Positions 1 to 8,247 of a DNA stretch of 18,297 bases are shown one piece after another. The position numbers and the translations under genes were made by a program. The stretch is from assembly GCA_937952455.1 (NCBI GenBank), contig CALFYU010000050.1, positions 1 through 18,297 of the forward strand. Direction: 5' to 3'. Position 1 is the first letter of the stretch. Each line of letters opens with the position of its first letter. Under the pieces are notes generated by a model. That model was given only the letters and a program-made list of their open reading frames with translations, did no database searches and was not told the origin of the DNA. Source of the DNA: an uncultured Planctomycetaceae bacterium (GTDB lineage Bacteria; Planctomycetota; Planctomycetia; Planctomycetales; Planctomycetaceae).

Positions 1-22
1 ATCGCCAAGTCATTCGTTCGGC

Positions 23-1780
23 TTACAGATCGGTTTTGATGCTCAGATCGCGCAGTTGGCGGTCGTCGACGGGGGCCGGAGCGCCGCTGAGCAAGTCCGA
101 GGCTTTTTGCGTCTTGGGAAATGCGATGACGTCGCGGATGTTTTCATATCCCAAGAGCAACATCACCCAGCGGTCCAAGCCGAGCGCCAGCCCCGCGTGC
201 GGCGGGGCACCATAACGCAGCGCTTCTAGCAAGAACCCAAAGCGGGCCTCTGCTTCTTCGGCATTGATCCCCAGCAAGTCAAAAATCTTCTGTTGGACGG
301 CCGGGTCGTGGATACGAACGCTGCCGCTGGCCGATTCATAGCCGTTGATCACCAAGTCGTACGACTCGGCGCGAATCTTGCCCGGGTCCGTTTCGAAGTA
401 CGCAACGTCTTCGGCCACCGGATTGCAAAACGGATGGTGCTCCGCATCCCAACGCCCTTCGTCCGGGTTGAAGGAGACCAGCGGAAAATCGAGCACCCAA
501 CTGAAATGCATTTGGCTCGGATCGTAGAGCTTCAACTCTTTGCCCAGACGGCTGCGGAGCGCCGCCAGGGCTGCCGACGTGACTTCCGCCTTGTCGGCGA
601 CAAAAAACAACAGGTCGCCCGGTTGGGCGTTCATGATTTCGATGATTGCTTTTTGCTCATCGTCGGAGAAGAATTTCGCGATCGGCGAATCGAGTTTACC
701 CTCTTGGACGCGGAAGAAAGCCAGTCCTTTGGCGCGATAGTCGCCCACATAAGCGGTCAATTCGTCGATCATCTTGCGGCTATATTTTTCCGCCGCCCCT
801 GCTGCGTTCAACCCCCGCACGCGGCCGCCCGACTCGATCGTTTTCTGAAAGACGCCGAATCCGCAGCCCGCAGCAATCTCGCCGATGTCCACCAACTCCA
901 TCCCGAACCGCAGGTCCGGCTTGTCGCTGCCGTAACGTTCCATCACGTCGGCATAGTCGAGGCGGGGGATTTCTTCGACTGTCTCGCTGCGCAGTTCCTG
1001 CATGACATAGCGAATCAGTCCGTCGACCAGGTCCAGAATGTCGTCGCGGGTCACGAACGCCATTTCGACGTCGATTTGCGTAAACTCCGGTTGCCGGTCG
1101 GCACGGAGGTCTTCGTCGCGAAAGCAGCGGGCGATTTGCATATACCGGTCGAAGCCGGCAACCATCAGAATTTGCTTGTAAATCTGCGGCGATTGCGGCA
1201 ACGCGTAAAAGCACCCTGGATGCACGCGGCTGGGGACGAGATAGTCCCGCGCTCCTTCGGGAGTGCTGCGGCCCAAAATCGGAGTCTCAATGTCCAGAAA
1301 ACCGTGTTCGTCGAAGTAGTCGCGGACGATCTTCGTAAACCGGTGCCGTAGGATCATTGCCTCCTGCAATTGCTTGCGGCGGAGGTCGATAAAACGGTAC
1401 TTCAACCGGTGTTCTTCGCCCGGCGGATCGTTGGTTCCCGGCTCAAACGGCGGCGTCTTGCTGCGGTTGAGCAGCGTCAATTCCCGCGCCTTGAGGTCGA
1501 TTTCCCCAGTCTCCAGCTTGGGATTGACCATATCGGCGGGTCGCATGGCGACGACACCGGTTACTTGAATCACGTCTTCATTCCGCAGCGTGCGGGCCAA
1601 TTTGTGCATTTCAACGTCGTGTTCGGGGTTGACGGTGACCTGGGTGATGCCGTACCGGTCCCGCAGGTCCAAGAAGACCAATCCGCCGAAGTCGCGCCAG
1701 GTGTCGACCCAACCACAGAGTGTGACTGTCTTTTCCGCGTCAGCTGCGCGCAATTCGCCGCAGGTATGAGTCCGTAACAA
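23..1780 (-). CDS. aspS: Aspartyl-tRNA synthetase (bacterial type, class II)
   Basis: Cytoplasmic enzyme that charges tRNA-Asp with aspartate using ATP. The 585-residue product has the usual length and layout of bacterial AspRS. It has an N-terminal OB-fold anticodon-binding domain (start RTHTCGELR, then GWVDTWRDFGGLVFLDLRD) and a class II catalytic core with motif 2 FRDEDLRADRQPEFTQ. A GAD insertion domain follows, and motif 3 GLALGLDRWVMLL lies near the C-terminus. The start is TTG, preceded by AAAGGA nine bases upstream (1790-1795 on the plus strand), and the N-terminus aligns well with known AspRS, so I accept this non-ATG start. Whether the enzyme is discriminating or also charges tRNA-Asn cannot be told here, because no gatCAB gene is visible. 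It stands alone, co-oriented with the glycosyltransferase pair but separated from it by a 387-base spacer. Confidence 0.97.
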   Translation of the reverse strand: MLRTHTCGELRAADAEKTVTLCGWVDTWRDFGGLVFLDLRDRYGITQVTVNPEHDVEMHKLARTLRNEDVIQVTGVVAMRPADMVNPKLETGEIDLKARELTLLNRSKTPPFEPGTNDPPGEEHRLKYRFIDLRRKQLQEAMILRHRFTKIVRDYFDEHGFLDIETPILGRSTPEGARDYLVPSRVHPGCFYALPQSPQIYKQILMVAGFDRYMQIARCFRDEDLRADRQPEFTQIDVEMAFVTRDDILDLVDGLIRYVMQELRSETVEEIPRLDYADVMERYGSDKPDLRFGMELVDIGEIAAGCGFGVFQKTIESGGRVRGLNAAGAAEKYSRKMIDELTAYVGDYRAKGLAFFRVQEGKLDSPIAKFFSDDEQKAIIEIMNAQPGDLLFFVADKAEVTSAALAALRSRLGKELKLYDPSQMHFSWVLDFPLVSFNPDEGRWDAEHHPFCNPVAEDVAYFETDPGKIRAESYDLVINGYESASGSVRIHDPAVQQKIFDLLGINAEEAEARFGFLLEALRYGAPPHAGLALGLDRWVMLLLGYENIRDVIAFPKTQKASDLLSGAPAPVDDRQLRDLSIKTDL

Positions 1781-1924
1781 GGGAACGTGTCCTTTGACAA
1801 AACGCCCAGAAAACGACCGGCGGCCGCCGATCGAAGCAAACCCTCAAGAATCGTCCCAAGATAGAGGATTGCCAAACCGGTCGCAAGGTTCGGGAATCCG
1901 CCACCGTGTCCGGGTCTCTCGGAA

Positions 1925-1988
1925 CGTTGTGCGCGGGGTTTCTCACAACGCTGTGCGCGGGTCTTTCATAAGGTTGTGCGCGGGTCTC
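1925..1988. repeat. Three imperfect direct repeats, core TGTGCGCGGG
   Basis: Three near-identical 17-base units begin at 1925, 1949 and 1972 (period 24 and 23). They share TGTGCGCGGG followed by a T-rich tail, and are preceded by CGT, CGC and GGT respectively. The third runs directly into a hairpin. The unit resembles intergenic repeats rather than coding sequence. Confidence 0.7.
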
Positions 1989-2000
1989 CTGACCCCGCAC
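1976..2000. repeat. Inverted repeat / hairpin in the spacer
   Basis: GTGCGCGGGTC (1976-1986) pairs with GACCCCGCAC (1991-2000) across the loop TCCT, giving a 10-bp stem with one bulged C. There is no T run on either side, so an intrinsic terminator is not supported. It overlaps the third direct repeat. Confidence 0.55.
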
Positions 2001-2034
2001 ACGGGCTGACCGAAGGTCTCCCCAAACAGGCCTG

Positions 2035-2092
2035 AGGCTTGAGGGGATAGGCTTGAGGGAAAAGGCGGTAGGCTTTAGTCCTTAGGCTTTAG
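2035..2092. repeat. Four copies of AGGCTT(G/T)AG-like element
   Basis: AGGCTT occurs at 2035, 2049, 2070 and 2084. The first two are followed by GAGGG and the last two by TAG, and three of the four are preceded by T. They sit just downstream of the glycosyltransferase operon. The arrangement looks like local slippage duplication; no function can be read from it. Confidence 0.6.
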
Positions 2093-2167
2093 GGGTGGCG
2101 GTCCCAAGTTGTCCGACCGTCACGGGCCGACGCCACTGACCAGCGGCCACTCCTTCCTGCCTGCTGT

Positions 2168-3610
2168 CTACCCTTCGTCATCGCCGCTCCATTGTCCGGC
2201 GATGAACAGCACGGCGGCCGGGGCAAGTTGCATGAGGAAGCGGTGGCTGGAGCCGCCGAGGTGCTCTTCGACCGGCGTAGGGGCAATCATGCCGACGATG
2301 AGTAAGGCGGCCAAGGCCCCCAGCATGTCACCCAGCAACAACAACTGCTCCGGGCGGAGCGCGCGGCGGGGGCGAGATATCGCGGCGAGAACGACCCCCC
2401 ACCACTGCAATCCGGTCAGCCGCACGTACAGAAACATCCGCCCCAACATGTGCGGGACCGACCAAGCCAGCGTGCTCATGCCTTCAGCAAGCGTTGTTAG
2501 ATTCAACCGTCCGCTGTAATTCATCTCGGTGGTCTGCGGCAGGCGACCGCGATAGTAAAACCAGGGAGCGGCGATCAATAACACCGTCGCGGCAAACAAT
2601 CCCGGCCAGAGAATTGTGGACGTCACGGCCGTCTTGCCGCCACCCGATCTCACGGACGTTACCAAGACCAACAGGCACAACAGACTTCCGTCGATCAGCG
2701 CCAGCGCGAGGCCTTCGTCTTTGACGAATAACGTCATGGCTGCCAGGAATGCGGCGAGGACCAGGGACCGCGTGTCGCCGTGTTGCTGTTTCCGCCGCGT
2801 GCGCAGCCAACTCCACAGATAAAGCAGGCTTAGCCCGTGATAACAGCCGACCGGGGCGTCGGCTTGCCCGCCGAGAAAGCCGTAGTCGTCGAACGTCAGC
2901 ATGGGGATTGTCGCCAGCACGAGCGTCCACAACCAGGCGGCAGCGGGGCGCAGATGCCGCGAGAGCACGCCGGCGAATGTCAGCACCATTCCCAGATACA
3001 TCAACGGAAACAACACCTTGGCCCAGCGGTCGTTCGCCCGGCCGAGTAGGGCATAGATATGTTGCTCCGCCAGCGGGATCAAGAGCGGATAGCGGGGGTG
3101 GTACTGCACGAAATCGGGGTGTAGCAAGTCGGGGCTTTGCAGTTGCCGGTCTTCGAACAACACAATCGACTTCAGGCCGAAGATCGCCCGCTCGTCCCAC
3201 AGCCGTTGGGGGGTTAATAATGTCTGCAGCATGACACAGGCGAACACGACGACAATCGTTGCCGCCGCAAAGCGGGTCCAGGCCGCCTGGTCGTCGGCCG
3301 GGAGCGGGGTAGGACGAGTTGAGCGTCCGAAAATACAGGCCGCGAAGCCGGCGATGCATCCCAACACGGCCCACCCGATACTGGTGGTCCGAATCAAACG
3401 GCCGCCGGTGAGTCCCCATAAAAACTGCCCATAACTCGTTCCGGCGATTCCCAGAACAAACCCCAAGCCGATCAACTCGGCACGGCCGGTGAACCAACCG
3501 CCTTGCGGAGCCCGTGTCCAAATCCGGCGGCCGAGAATTACCGTCGCCAGCGCCGCCCCGAACAGCCATTGGCCGATCAGGCCGAATATGAGTAAACCGT
3601 AAGCGATCAT
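2168..3610 (-). CDS. Polytopic membrane glycosyltransferase, GT-C / GT39-like
   Basis: A 480-residue hydrophobic protein with roughly ten or more membrane helices. After about four N-terminal helices comes a loop with WDERAIFGLKS (Asp139, Glu140), then YHPRYPLLIPL. An acidic pair in a periplasmic loop followed by a Tyr/Pro-rich stretch is typical of GT-C enzymes such as protein O-mannosyltransferases and ArnT, which move sugars from polyprenyl-phosphate donors. Donor and acceptor here are unknown. In this protein the acidic loop follows extra N-terminal helices, whereas in ArnT/PMT proteins it is the first loop. The ATG start overlaps the stop of the upstream gene as ATGA and has GGAGG (3618-3622, complement) seven bases upstream, which indicates translational coupling. 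The family call rests on topology and these motifs only. Confidence 0.75.
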   Translation of the reverse strand: MIAYGLLIFGLIGQWLFGAALATVILGRRIWTRAPQGGWFTGRAELIGLGFVLGIAGTSYGQFLWGLTGGRLIRTTSIGWAVLGCIAGFAACIFGRSTRPTPLPADDQAAWTRFAAATIVVVFACVMLQTLLTPQRLWDERAIFGLKSIVLFEDRQLQSPDLLHPDFVQYHPRYPLLIPLAEQHIYALLGRANDRWAKVLFPLMYLGMVLTFAGVLSRHLRPAAAWLWTLVLATIPMLTFDDYGFLGGQADAPVGCYHGLSLLYLWSWLRTRRKQQHGDTRSLVLAAFLAAMTLFVKDEGLALALIDGSLLCLLVLVTSVRSGGGKTAVTSTILWPGLFAATVLLIAAPWFYYRGRLPQTTEMNYSGRLNLTTLAEGMSTLAWSVPHMLGRMFLYVRLTGLQWWGVVLAAISRPRRALRPEQLLLLGDMLGALAALLIVGMIAPTPVEEHLGGSSHRFLMQLAPAAVLFIAGQWSGDDEG

Positions 3611-4464
3611 GGCGTCCCCTCCGGTGGGTAGGGACGCAGGACGACGAGAATTTGGGGCCGCTCACCGGGGATTTGTCCGTGGCCGAGAAACCGCAGCCAA
3701 TCAGAATCCTCAGGCACGCGGGCGGAATCGACGTACGTCTCGCCTTCGAAGTATTCCAACACGTAGTCCGGTTTCAGTTGGGCGAGGTATTGGGGATCGA
3801 GATCGTCGCGGGTGTAGGCGGCCAATTGACGTTGGCCGTGCGCGAGCGGAATCACAAACTCGCTGTCGGGATGGAGCGGGTGATACAGCCGTCGCGGCAA
3901 CAAATAATAGGAAAGAAATGAAAGCTTCTGGTCGCTGAGGACCAGAATGCGGGCATCCTCGGGGGTTGCCGATTTGACGTAGCGGATGACTTGGCGGTTG
4001 GTCTCGCTGATGTTGGGGAGCGACGTCTCTCCTGCATACAGCCGGTAGGCATACCAATCCCGCATGCGTTGCACGACTGATTCGCCAAATTGTGTGACGG
4101 CGATCGCCGCCCACACCGCGACGAAGCCGCGCACTAGCCAGGTGAGGCGCGCGCCGCCGGCCGATTGATCTGTCGTTGTCGCCTGCAACAAACCGCGACC
4201 GGCGGACGTTAGAAACGGTGCCAACCGCCGCCGTTGAAGAAACGCAATCGACGCAACAACAAAAGCCAGCGGAGCCGCTAATCGCAAGGTACCCCATAGT
4301 GCTTCAGCGAATCCGGCGGCTTCCGCGGCCGCAAACGGGCCGTCGGTCGCAGCGGTCGCCGCGAGTTGCTCTCGGACGTCGAGCGGCGTCCACCACGCGT
4401 CGAACGACAGCCACGCCGCTCCGCAAAGGAGGAGTACCAGAAGGATTGTTAAAAACCGTTGCAT
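3607..4464 (-). CDS. Membrane-anchored partner of the GT39-like protein
   Basis: First gene of a two-gene unit. I choose the ATG at 4464 (285 residues) because MQRFLTILLVLLLCGAAW then forms a proper signal anchor. An ATG at 4518 would add 18 polar residues. There are three membrane segments: near the N-terminus, around LRLAAPLAFVVASIAF, and around LTWLVRGFVAVWAAIAV. A soluble C-terminal half of about 150 residues follows, with TPEDARILVLSDQK and LAQLKPDYVLEYFEG. That half resembles the soluble tails found fused to GT-C enzymes in some bacteria and is probably periplasmic. No catalytic motif is recognised. The 4-base ATGA overlap with the downstream glycosyltransferase argues that the two products work together, so a substrate-binding or scaffold role is an inference. 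Confidence 0.7.
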   Translation of the reverse strand: MQRFLTILLVLLLCGAAWLSFDAWWTPLDVREQLAATAATDGPFAAAEAAGFAEALWGTLRLAAPLAFVVASIAFLQRRRLAPFLTSAGRGLLQATTTDQSAGGARLTWLVRGFVAVWAAIAVTQFGESVVQRMRDWYAYRLYAGETSLPNISETNRQVIRYVKSATPEDARILVLSDQKLSFLSYYLLPRRLYHPLHPDSEFVIPLAHGQRQLAAYTRDDLDPQYLAQLKPDYVLEYFEGETYVDSARVPEDSDWLRFLGHGQIPGERPQILVVLRPYPPEGTP

Positions 4465-4515
4465 GCGCCGGTCAGCGGCCGAATAGAGAGAATCAAGAGT
4501 TGTTGCGCCAGCGCA

Positions 4516-4544
4516 CATCTTCGGCGTTGACCGCCGTCTGTCAA
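4516..4544 (-). promoter_or_regulatory. Possible promoter of the glycosyltransferase pair
   Basis: On the minus strand a perfect TTGACA -35 (4539-4544) is followed after 17 bases by AAGATG, a poor -10 match. If used, transcription would begin after the ATG at 4518 and force use of the start at 4464. The weak -10 keeps confidence low. Confidence 0.25.
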
Positions 4545-4627
4545 GCTTGGCCGATTTACGGCCCGGAGTGTACCGCCGGCGAGCCTTCCCATTTCTGGAA
4601 ATTTGCAGATATGCCGATCAGAAGAAA

Positions 4628-4656
4628 TGTTGCAGGTCCGGGGAGCCGTCTATAAT
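4628..4656 (+). promoter_or_regulatory. Promoter of the RND gene (perfect TATAAT)
   Basis: TATAAT at 4651-4656 matches the sigma-70-type -10 exactly. Upstream, TGTTGC at 4628-4633 gives a 17-base spacer with a weak -35, while TTGCAG at 4630-4635 is a better hexamer with a short 15-base spacer. The predicted transcript start near 4663 rules out the longest in-frame start at 4603 and fits translation from 4684 or 4750. Confidence 0.55.
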
Positions 4657-4749
4657 AGGCCGTGCGCAGTCGCGGAACGGCTAATGACAATCGGCCAGAC
4701 GCGCGACCGTCGACGAACCCATCTTGCGAATGAGGCGCGTTTCCCCGTC

Positions 4750-7700
4750 ATGTCCATTCCCCGTTTCAGCGTCGAAAACCCCGTCCTGGTCAATATGATC
4801 ATGGTCGTGGTGCTGGTGGCCGGCGGTGTTTTTGCGGTGACATTGACCCGCGAGATGTTTCCCGAATCGCGTCCGAACAAACTGTTGATCAGCACGGTGC
4901 ATCCCGGTGTGCAGCCGGAGGAGATCGAGCGGGCGATCACGATCAAGGTCGAAGAAGCAGTCCGCGATATCGACGGCGTCGAGAAGGTCGAGTCGACCGT
5001 CTCGGAAAGTTTATCGACGACGTCGATTACGCTCTACAACGAGGTCAAAGATGTCGACCGCGTTTTGCAGGAAATCAAAGTCGAAGTCGACGCCATTCAG
5101 GACCTGCCGGAGGATGCCGAGAAGACCGTCGTCCGCAAGATGGAGCCGAAGCTGCCGGTGATCAGCGTCGCCATCTTCGGCGAAGGGGGCGAAAAACTTC
5201 TCAAGCGGGAAGCCCGCAAGCTGCGCGACGACCTGTTGTTGCTGCCGGGAGTGAGCGACGTCCAAATCTCCGGCACGCGCGAAGACGAGATCAGCGTCGA
5301 GATTCGTCCCGAGCGGCTGCGGCAATATAACATCACGTTCGACGAAGTGGCCGAAGCGATCCGGCAAACCAATCGCGACGTCTCGGGCGGCGAGTTAGAA
5401 AGCAACCGCACGCTGCTGACGTTGCGGACCCTCGGCGAGGAGCAGGAGGGGGACGAACTGCTGGATATCGTTGTGCGGAGTACGCCCGACGGCCGCAAGA
5501 TCCTGCTCTCCGACGTGGCGGTGGTGATCGATGAGTTCATCGAGTCCGATTTGGAGTGTTACTTCAACGGCAAGCCGTCGGCCAGTTGCATCGTCTTCAA
5601 AACGGCCGACCAGGACGCGATTCAGATCGCGCGGATGGTCAAAGCCTACGTCGCCGGCAAACAACACCAGCCCGACTATGACCCCTATGGGTTCCGCAAG
5701 GCGTACGCCGAACCGTGGTACTGGAAGCCGCTGGCGCTGTTGGGGTCGTCGTTGGAATTGGGGATGGACAAGGCGATGGGCCGCCCCGATTTGCGAGAAA
5801 TCTATGAGACGAGCGCCGCCGATCCGCTCGACGGCGATTTTCAACTCGGCCTGCACAGCGATCTGGCACGGTTCGTGGAGGGGCGTTTGGACCTAATGAC
5901 CCGCAACGGCAAGTCCGGTTTGCTGTTGGTGCTGCTGTCGCTGGTGTTGTTCCTGAATTGGCGGGTGGCGTTTTGGGCGGCGGTCGGGTTGCCGATTTCG
6001 TTCATGGGCACCTTCATTATGATGTGGGCCTTCGGCGAGACGCTGAATCTGGTGAGCATGATGGGGCTGATCATCGTGCTGGGAATCATCGTCGACGACG
6101 CGATCGTGATCGGCGAGAATATCTATCGCCACGTTGAAGAAGGGATGCCGCCCCGCCGCGCGGCGATCGTCGGCGCTGAAGAAGTGATGTGGCCGGTAAC
6201 GGTAGCCATTTTGACGACGATCGGCGCGTTTGCCCCGCTGTTGTTCGTCAAAGGGCAGATCGGCGATTTTATGAGCGTGTTGCCGATGGTGGTCCTCTGT
6301 GCGCTCAGCGTATCGCTTTGCGAAGCACTCGTGATTCTGCCTGCACACCTGGCGCATATCCCCCCGCACCGCAGCGACGCCGAACTCAAAAGCCGCGGCA
6401 AAATTGGTTTGGTGCGTGGGTTCTTGGAACGACTCAGTGCCGCGCAGGAACGGATGATCAAGTGGGTGATCAACGGCGCCTACGATCGATTGCTGCGTTT
6501 TACGCTGCGCTGGCGTTACGTGACGCTCACGGCGGCGCTGGCGATGGTCATTGCCTCGTTTGGATTCATCGCCGGCGGGATCGTGGAAATTGTAATGGTA
6601 CAGGATGTGGATAGCGAAACGCTGATTGCCGGTCTGGAGATGCCGGTGGGGACCCCCGCAGCCACGACGAAAAAGCGGCTGAACGAATTGACGAGGTATG
6701 CGGTGTCGCTGCCGGAGGTTGTCAACGTGCAGTCGTTTGTGGCGCTGCAGATCGACTTCACCGGAGCCGGCGCCGTGGGGGATTTCAGCCAGCCGCATCT
6801 GGCGCAATTGATTATCGAGCTGAAGCCGGCCGACCAGCGCGACCGTTCGAGCGACGTGATTCTCGAGGAATTGCGGGGCGTATCCGACAAGCTGTCGGGC
6901 GTGAACGCCGTGACGTGGGAAGCGATGGCCGGCGGGCCGGGCGGCAAAGACATCGAACTGCGCGTCGCCGGTGAGAATTTTGAGGAACTGAAAGAGGTCG
7001 CCAAGAAGCTCAAGGACCGCTTGGCGACCTACGACGGCGTCTATGGATTGGACGACAACCATGACCGCGGCAAGCGAGAGATCCGCGTGGAGATGCGCGA
7101 AGCGGGGCGCCCGACGGGCATTCAAGAGACGCTGTTGGGCGGCCATGTGCGGAGCGCATTCTATGGGCGCGAGGTTCGCCGCATTACCCGCAACCGGGAA
7201 GACGTCAAGATCATGGTCCGTTATCCCAAAGCGTTCCGATTCAATATCTACAATCTTGAATCGATGTGGATTCCCACGCCCGCGTCCAGCGGGGAACGGG
7301 GCTGGGTGCCGGTGAACGAAGTCGCGCGACTGACCGAAGGGGAAAGCTTCACGTCGATCCACCGCAGCCAACAGACCCGTTCCATTTCGGTAATCGGCCA
7401 GCTCAACGAGGACCGCGGCAATTCGCGGGACATCATGGCGGACGTCCGGAATTGGTTCGCCACGGATATCCGCGAAGATCATCCGTTGGTCCGGCTGGAG
7501 GAATTGGGTAAAGGGGAAGAATTTGCCAAGGCGATGGGCAGTCTGTGGATCGGGGCACTGGTGGCGATGTTGTTGATCTACATGATGCTCGCCGGTCTGT
7601 TCCGGGCATACTTGCAGCCGCTGGTCGTGATGGCGGCCATTCCATTCGGCTTTCTGGGAGCCATCGTGGGGCATTGGGTGACCGGCAATCCGCTCACGAT

Positions 7701-8121
7701 TTTAAGCTTCATCGGTTGCGTGGCATTGACCGGAATCGTGGTGAACGACTCACTGGTTCTGGTGGATTTTATCAATCATCGCGTCAATCAGGGGCTGACG
7801 CCGTTTGAGGCCAACGTCGCCGGCGCGAAATTGCGGCTGCGGGCGATCCTATTGACGACATTGACCACAGTCTGCGGTCTGATGCCGTTGATGTTCGAAA
7901 CTAGTTTCCAGGCGAAATTCCTGATTCCGCTGGCGGTGACGCTCACGTTCGGGCTGGCGTTTGCCACGGGATTGACGCTGGTGATCGTGCCGTCGCTGAA
8001 TATGGTTTATATGGATCTCGTAGGTTTCTTTGTCCGGAGAAAGCAGCGCAAGGACCAGAGAACCGACGGCCACGCTCCGACCCGGGAATTGGCCGCGTCG
8101 ACGATGGACACCGGGCTATAG
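4750..8121 (+). CDS. RND-family efflux permease (HAE1/AcrB-like)
   Basis: A 1123-residue inner-membrane proton-driven exporter with two repeats of one helix, a large periplasmic porter loop and a helix bundle. The canonical RND start MSIPRFSVENPVLVNM sets the start at 4750. An in-frame ATG at 4684 would add 22 residues and cannot be excluded. TM4 carries GIIVDDAIVIGENI with Asp449-Asp450, matching the AcrB proton-relay pair. TM10 reads GIVVNDSLVLVDF, with Asn999 where AcrB has Lys940. Between the first porter region and TM2 there is an extra segment, roughly residues 300-365, rich in Tyr/Trp/Pro (around DYDPYGFRKAYAEPWYW) and absent from AcrB-type pumps. No membrane-fusion or TolC-type gene is present in the window, so partners must be elsewhere or the protein may work alone. 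Substrate unknown. Confidence 0.92.
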   Translation: MSIPRFSVENPVLVNMIMVVVLVAGGVFAVTLTREMFPESRPNKLLISTVHPGVQPEEIERAITIKVEEAVRDIDGVEKVESTVSESLSTTSITLYNEVKDVDRVLQEIKVEVDAIQDLPEDAEKTVVRKMEPKLPVISVAIFGEGGEKLLKREARKLRDDLLLLPGVSDVQISGTREDEISVEIRPERLRQYNITFDEVAEAIRQTNRDVSGGELESNRTLLTLRTLGEEQEGDELLDIVVRSTPDGRKILLSDVAVVIDEFIESDLECYFNGKPSASCIVFKTADQDAIQIARMVKAYVAGKQHQPDYDPYGFRKAYAEPWYWKPLALLGSSLELGMDKAMGRPDLREIYETSAADPLDGDFQLGLHSDLARFVEGRLDLMTRNGKSGLLLVLLSLVLFLNWRVAFWAAVGLPISFMGTFIMMWAFGETLNLVSMMGLIIVLGIIVDDAIVIGENIYRHVEEGMPPRRAAIVGAEEVMWPVTVAILTTIGAFAPLLFVKGQIGDFMSVLPMVVLCALSVSLCEALVILPAHLAHIPPHRSDAELKSRGKIGLVRGFLERLSAAQERMIKWVINGAYDRLLRFTLRWRYVTLTAALAMVIASFGFIAGGIVEIVMVQDVDSETLIAGLEMPVGTPAATTKKRLNELTRYAVSLPEVVNVQSFVALQIDFTGAGAVGDFSQPHLAQLIIELKPADQRDRSSDVILEELRGVSDKLSGVNAVTWEAMAGGPGGKDIELRVAGENFEELKEVAKKLKDRLATYDGVYGLDDNHDRGKREIRVEMREAGRPTGIQETLLGGHVRSAFYGREVRRITRNREDVKIMVRYPKAFRFNIYNLESMWIPTPASSGERGWVPVNEVARLTEGESFTSIHRSQQTRSISVIGQLNEDRGNSRDIMADVRNWFATDIREDHPLVRLEELGKGEEFAKAMGSLWIGALVAMLLIYMMLAGLFRAYLQPLVVMAAIPFGFLGAIVGHWVTGNPLTILSFIGCVALTGIVVNDSLVLVDFINHRVNQGLTPFEANVAGAKLRLRAILLTTLTTVCGLMPLMFETSFQAKFLIPLAVTLTFGLAFATGLTLVIVPSLNMVYMDLVGFFVRRKQRKDQRTDGHAPTRELAASTMDTGL

Positions 8122-8125
8122 AGCA

Positions 8126-8140
8126 GGCCCGCCCGGGGCC
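8126..8140 (+). other. Short GC hairpin after the RND gene
   Basis: GGCCC (8126-8130) and GGGCC (8136-8140) form a perfect 5-bp stem with a 5-base loop, five bases after the RND stop. There is no T tract after it, so it is at best a weak or Rho-assisted end signal. Confidence 0.3.
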
Positions 8141-8151
8141 GTCCTATGGAA

Positions 8152-8180
8152 TTGCAAATCGGATAGTAATCACGTAAGTT
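8152..8180 (+). promoter_or_regulatory. Possible floA promoter
   Basis: TTGCAA (8152-8157), a 17-base spacer and TAAGTT (8175-8180) give a moderate -35/-10 pair in the 126-base gap before floA. The predicted start near 8187 would place the 8192-8219 hairpin at the head of the leader. Confidence 0.3.
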
Positions 8181-8191
8181 GTTATCACCGT

Positions 8192-8219
8192 CGGCGGTCG
8201 GTCGATTCGAGGACCGCCG
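8192..8219 (+). other. Stem-loop in the floA leader
   Basis: CGGCGGTC (8192-8199) pairs perfectly with GACCGCCG (8212-8219), giving an 8-bp stem with a 12-base loop. It lies 28 bases before the start codon and leaves the Shine-Dalgarno GGAG (8235-8238) free. It could be a transcript-stabilising or regulatory 5' structure, or a binding-site palindrome. Confidence 0.45.
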
Positions 8220-8247
8220 GTATTCAGGTACGACGGAGACGCGAAAA

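Larger units (their letters stand above)
1781..2167. other. Gene-free spacer with short degenerate repeats
   Basis: No convincing reading frame lies between aspS and the glycosyltransferase gene. The part next to aspS (about 1781-1900) must hold the aspS promoter and ribosome binding site, but I see only weak -35/-10 matches. The middle and far parts contain two repeat families, listed separately. An inverted pair GTGGCG (2095-2100) / CGCCAC (2131-2136) lies just downstream of the glycosyltransferase gene, but its ~30-base loop and lack of a T tract make it a poor terminator. Confidence 0.7.

Noticed and set aside
293..1351. Long plus-strand open frame of 352 codons
   Set aside because: Lies antisense to aspS, with low-complexity His/Arg/Val-rich translation and no domain; a shadow of the real gene.
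1925..1988. CRISPR-like array
   Set aside because: Only three short imperfect units with spacers of a few bases and no cas genes.
1976..2000. Intrinsic terminator
   Set aside because: The stem is good but no T tract follows on either strand, and it lies far from both gene ends.
4603..4749. 49-residue N-terminal extension of the RND protein
   Set aside because: Begins upstream of the perfect TATAAT at 4651 and adds polar sequence before the canonical RND start.
5893..7674. Minus-strand open frame of 593 codons
   Set aside because: Entirely antisense to the RND gene; its His/Arg/Gln-rich product shows no family features and no ribosome site.
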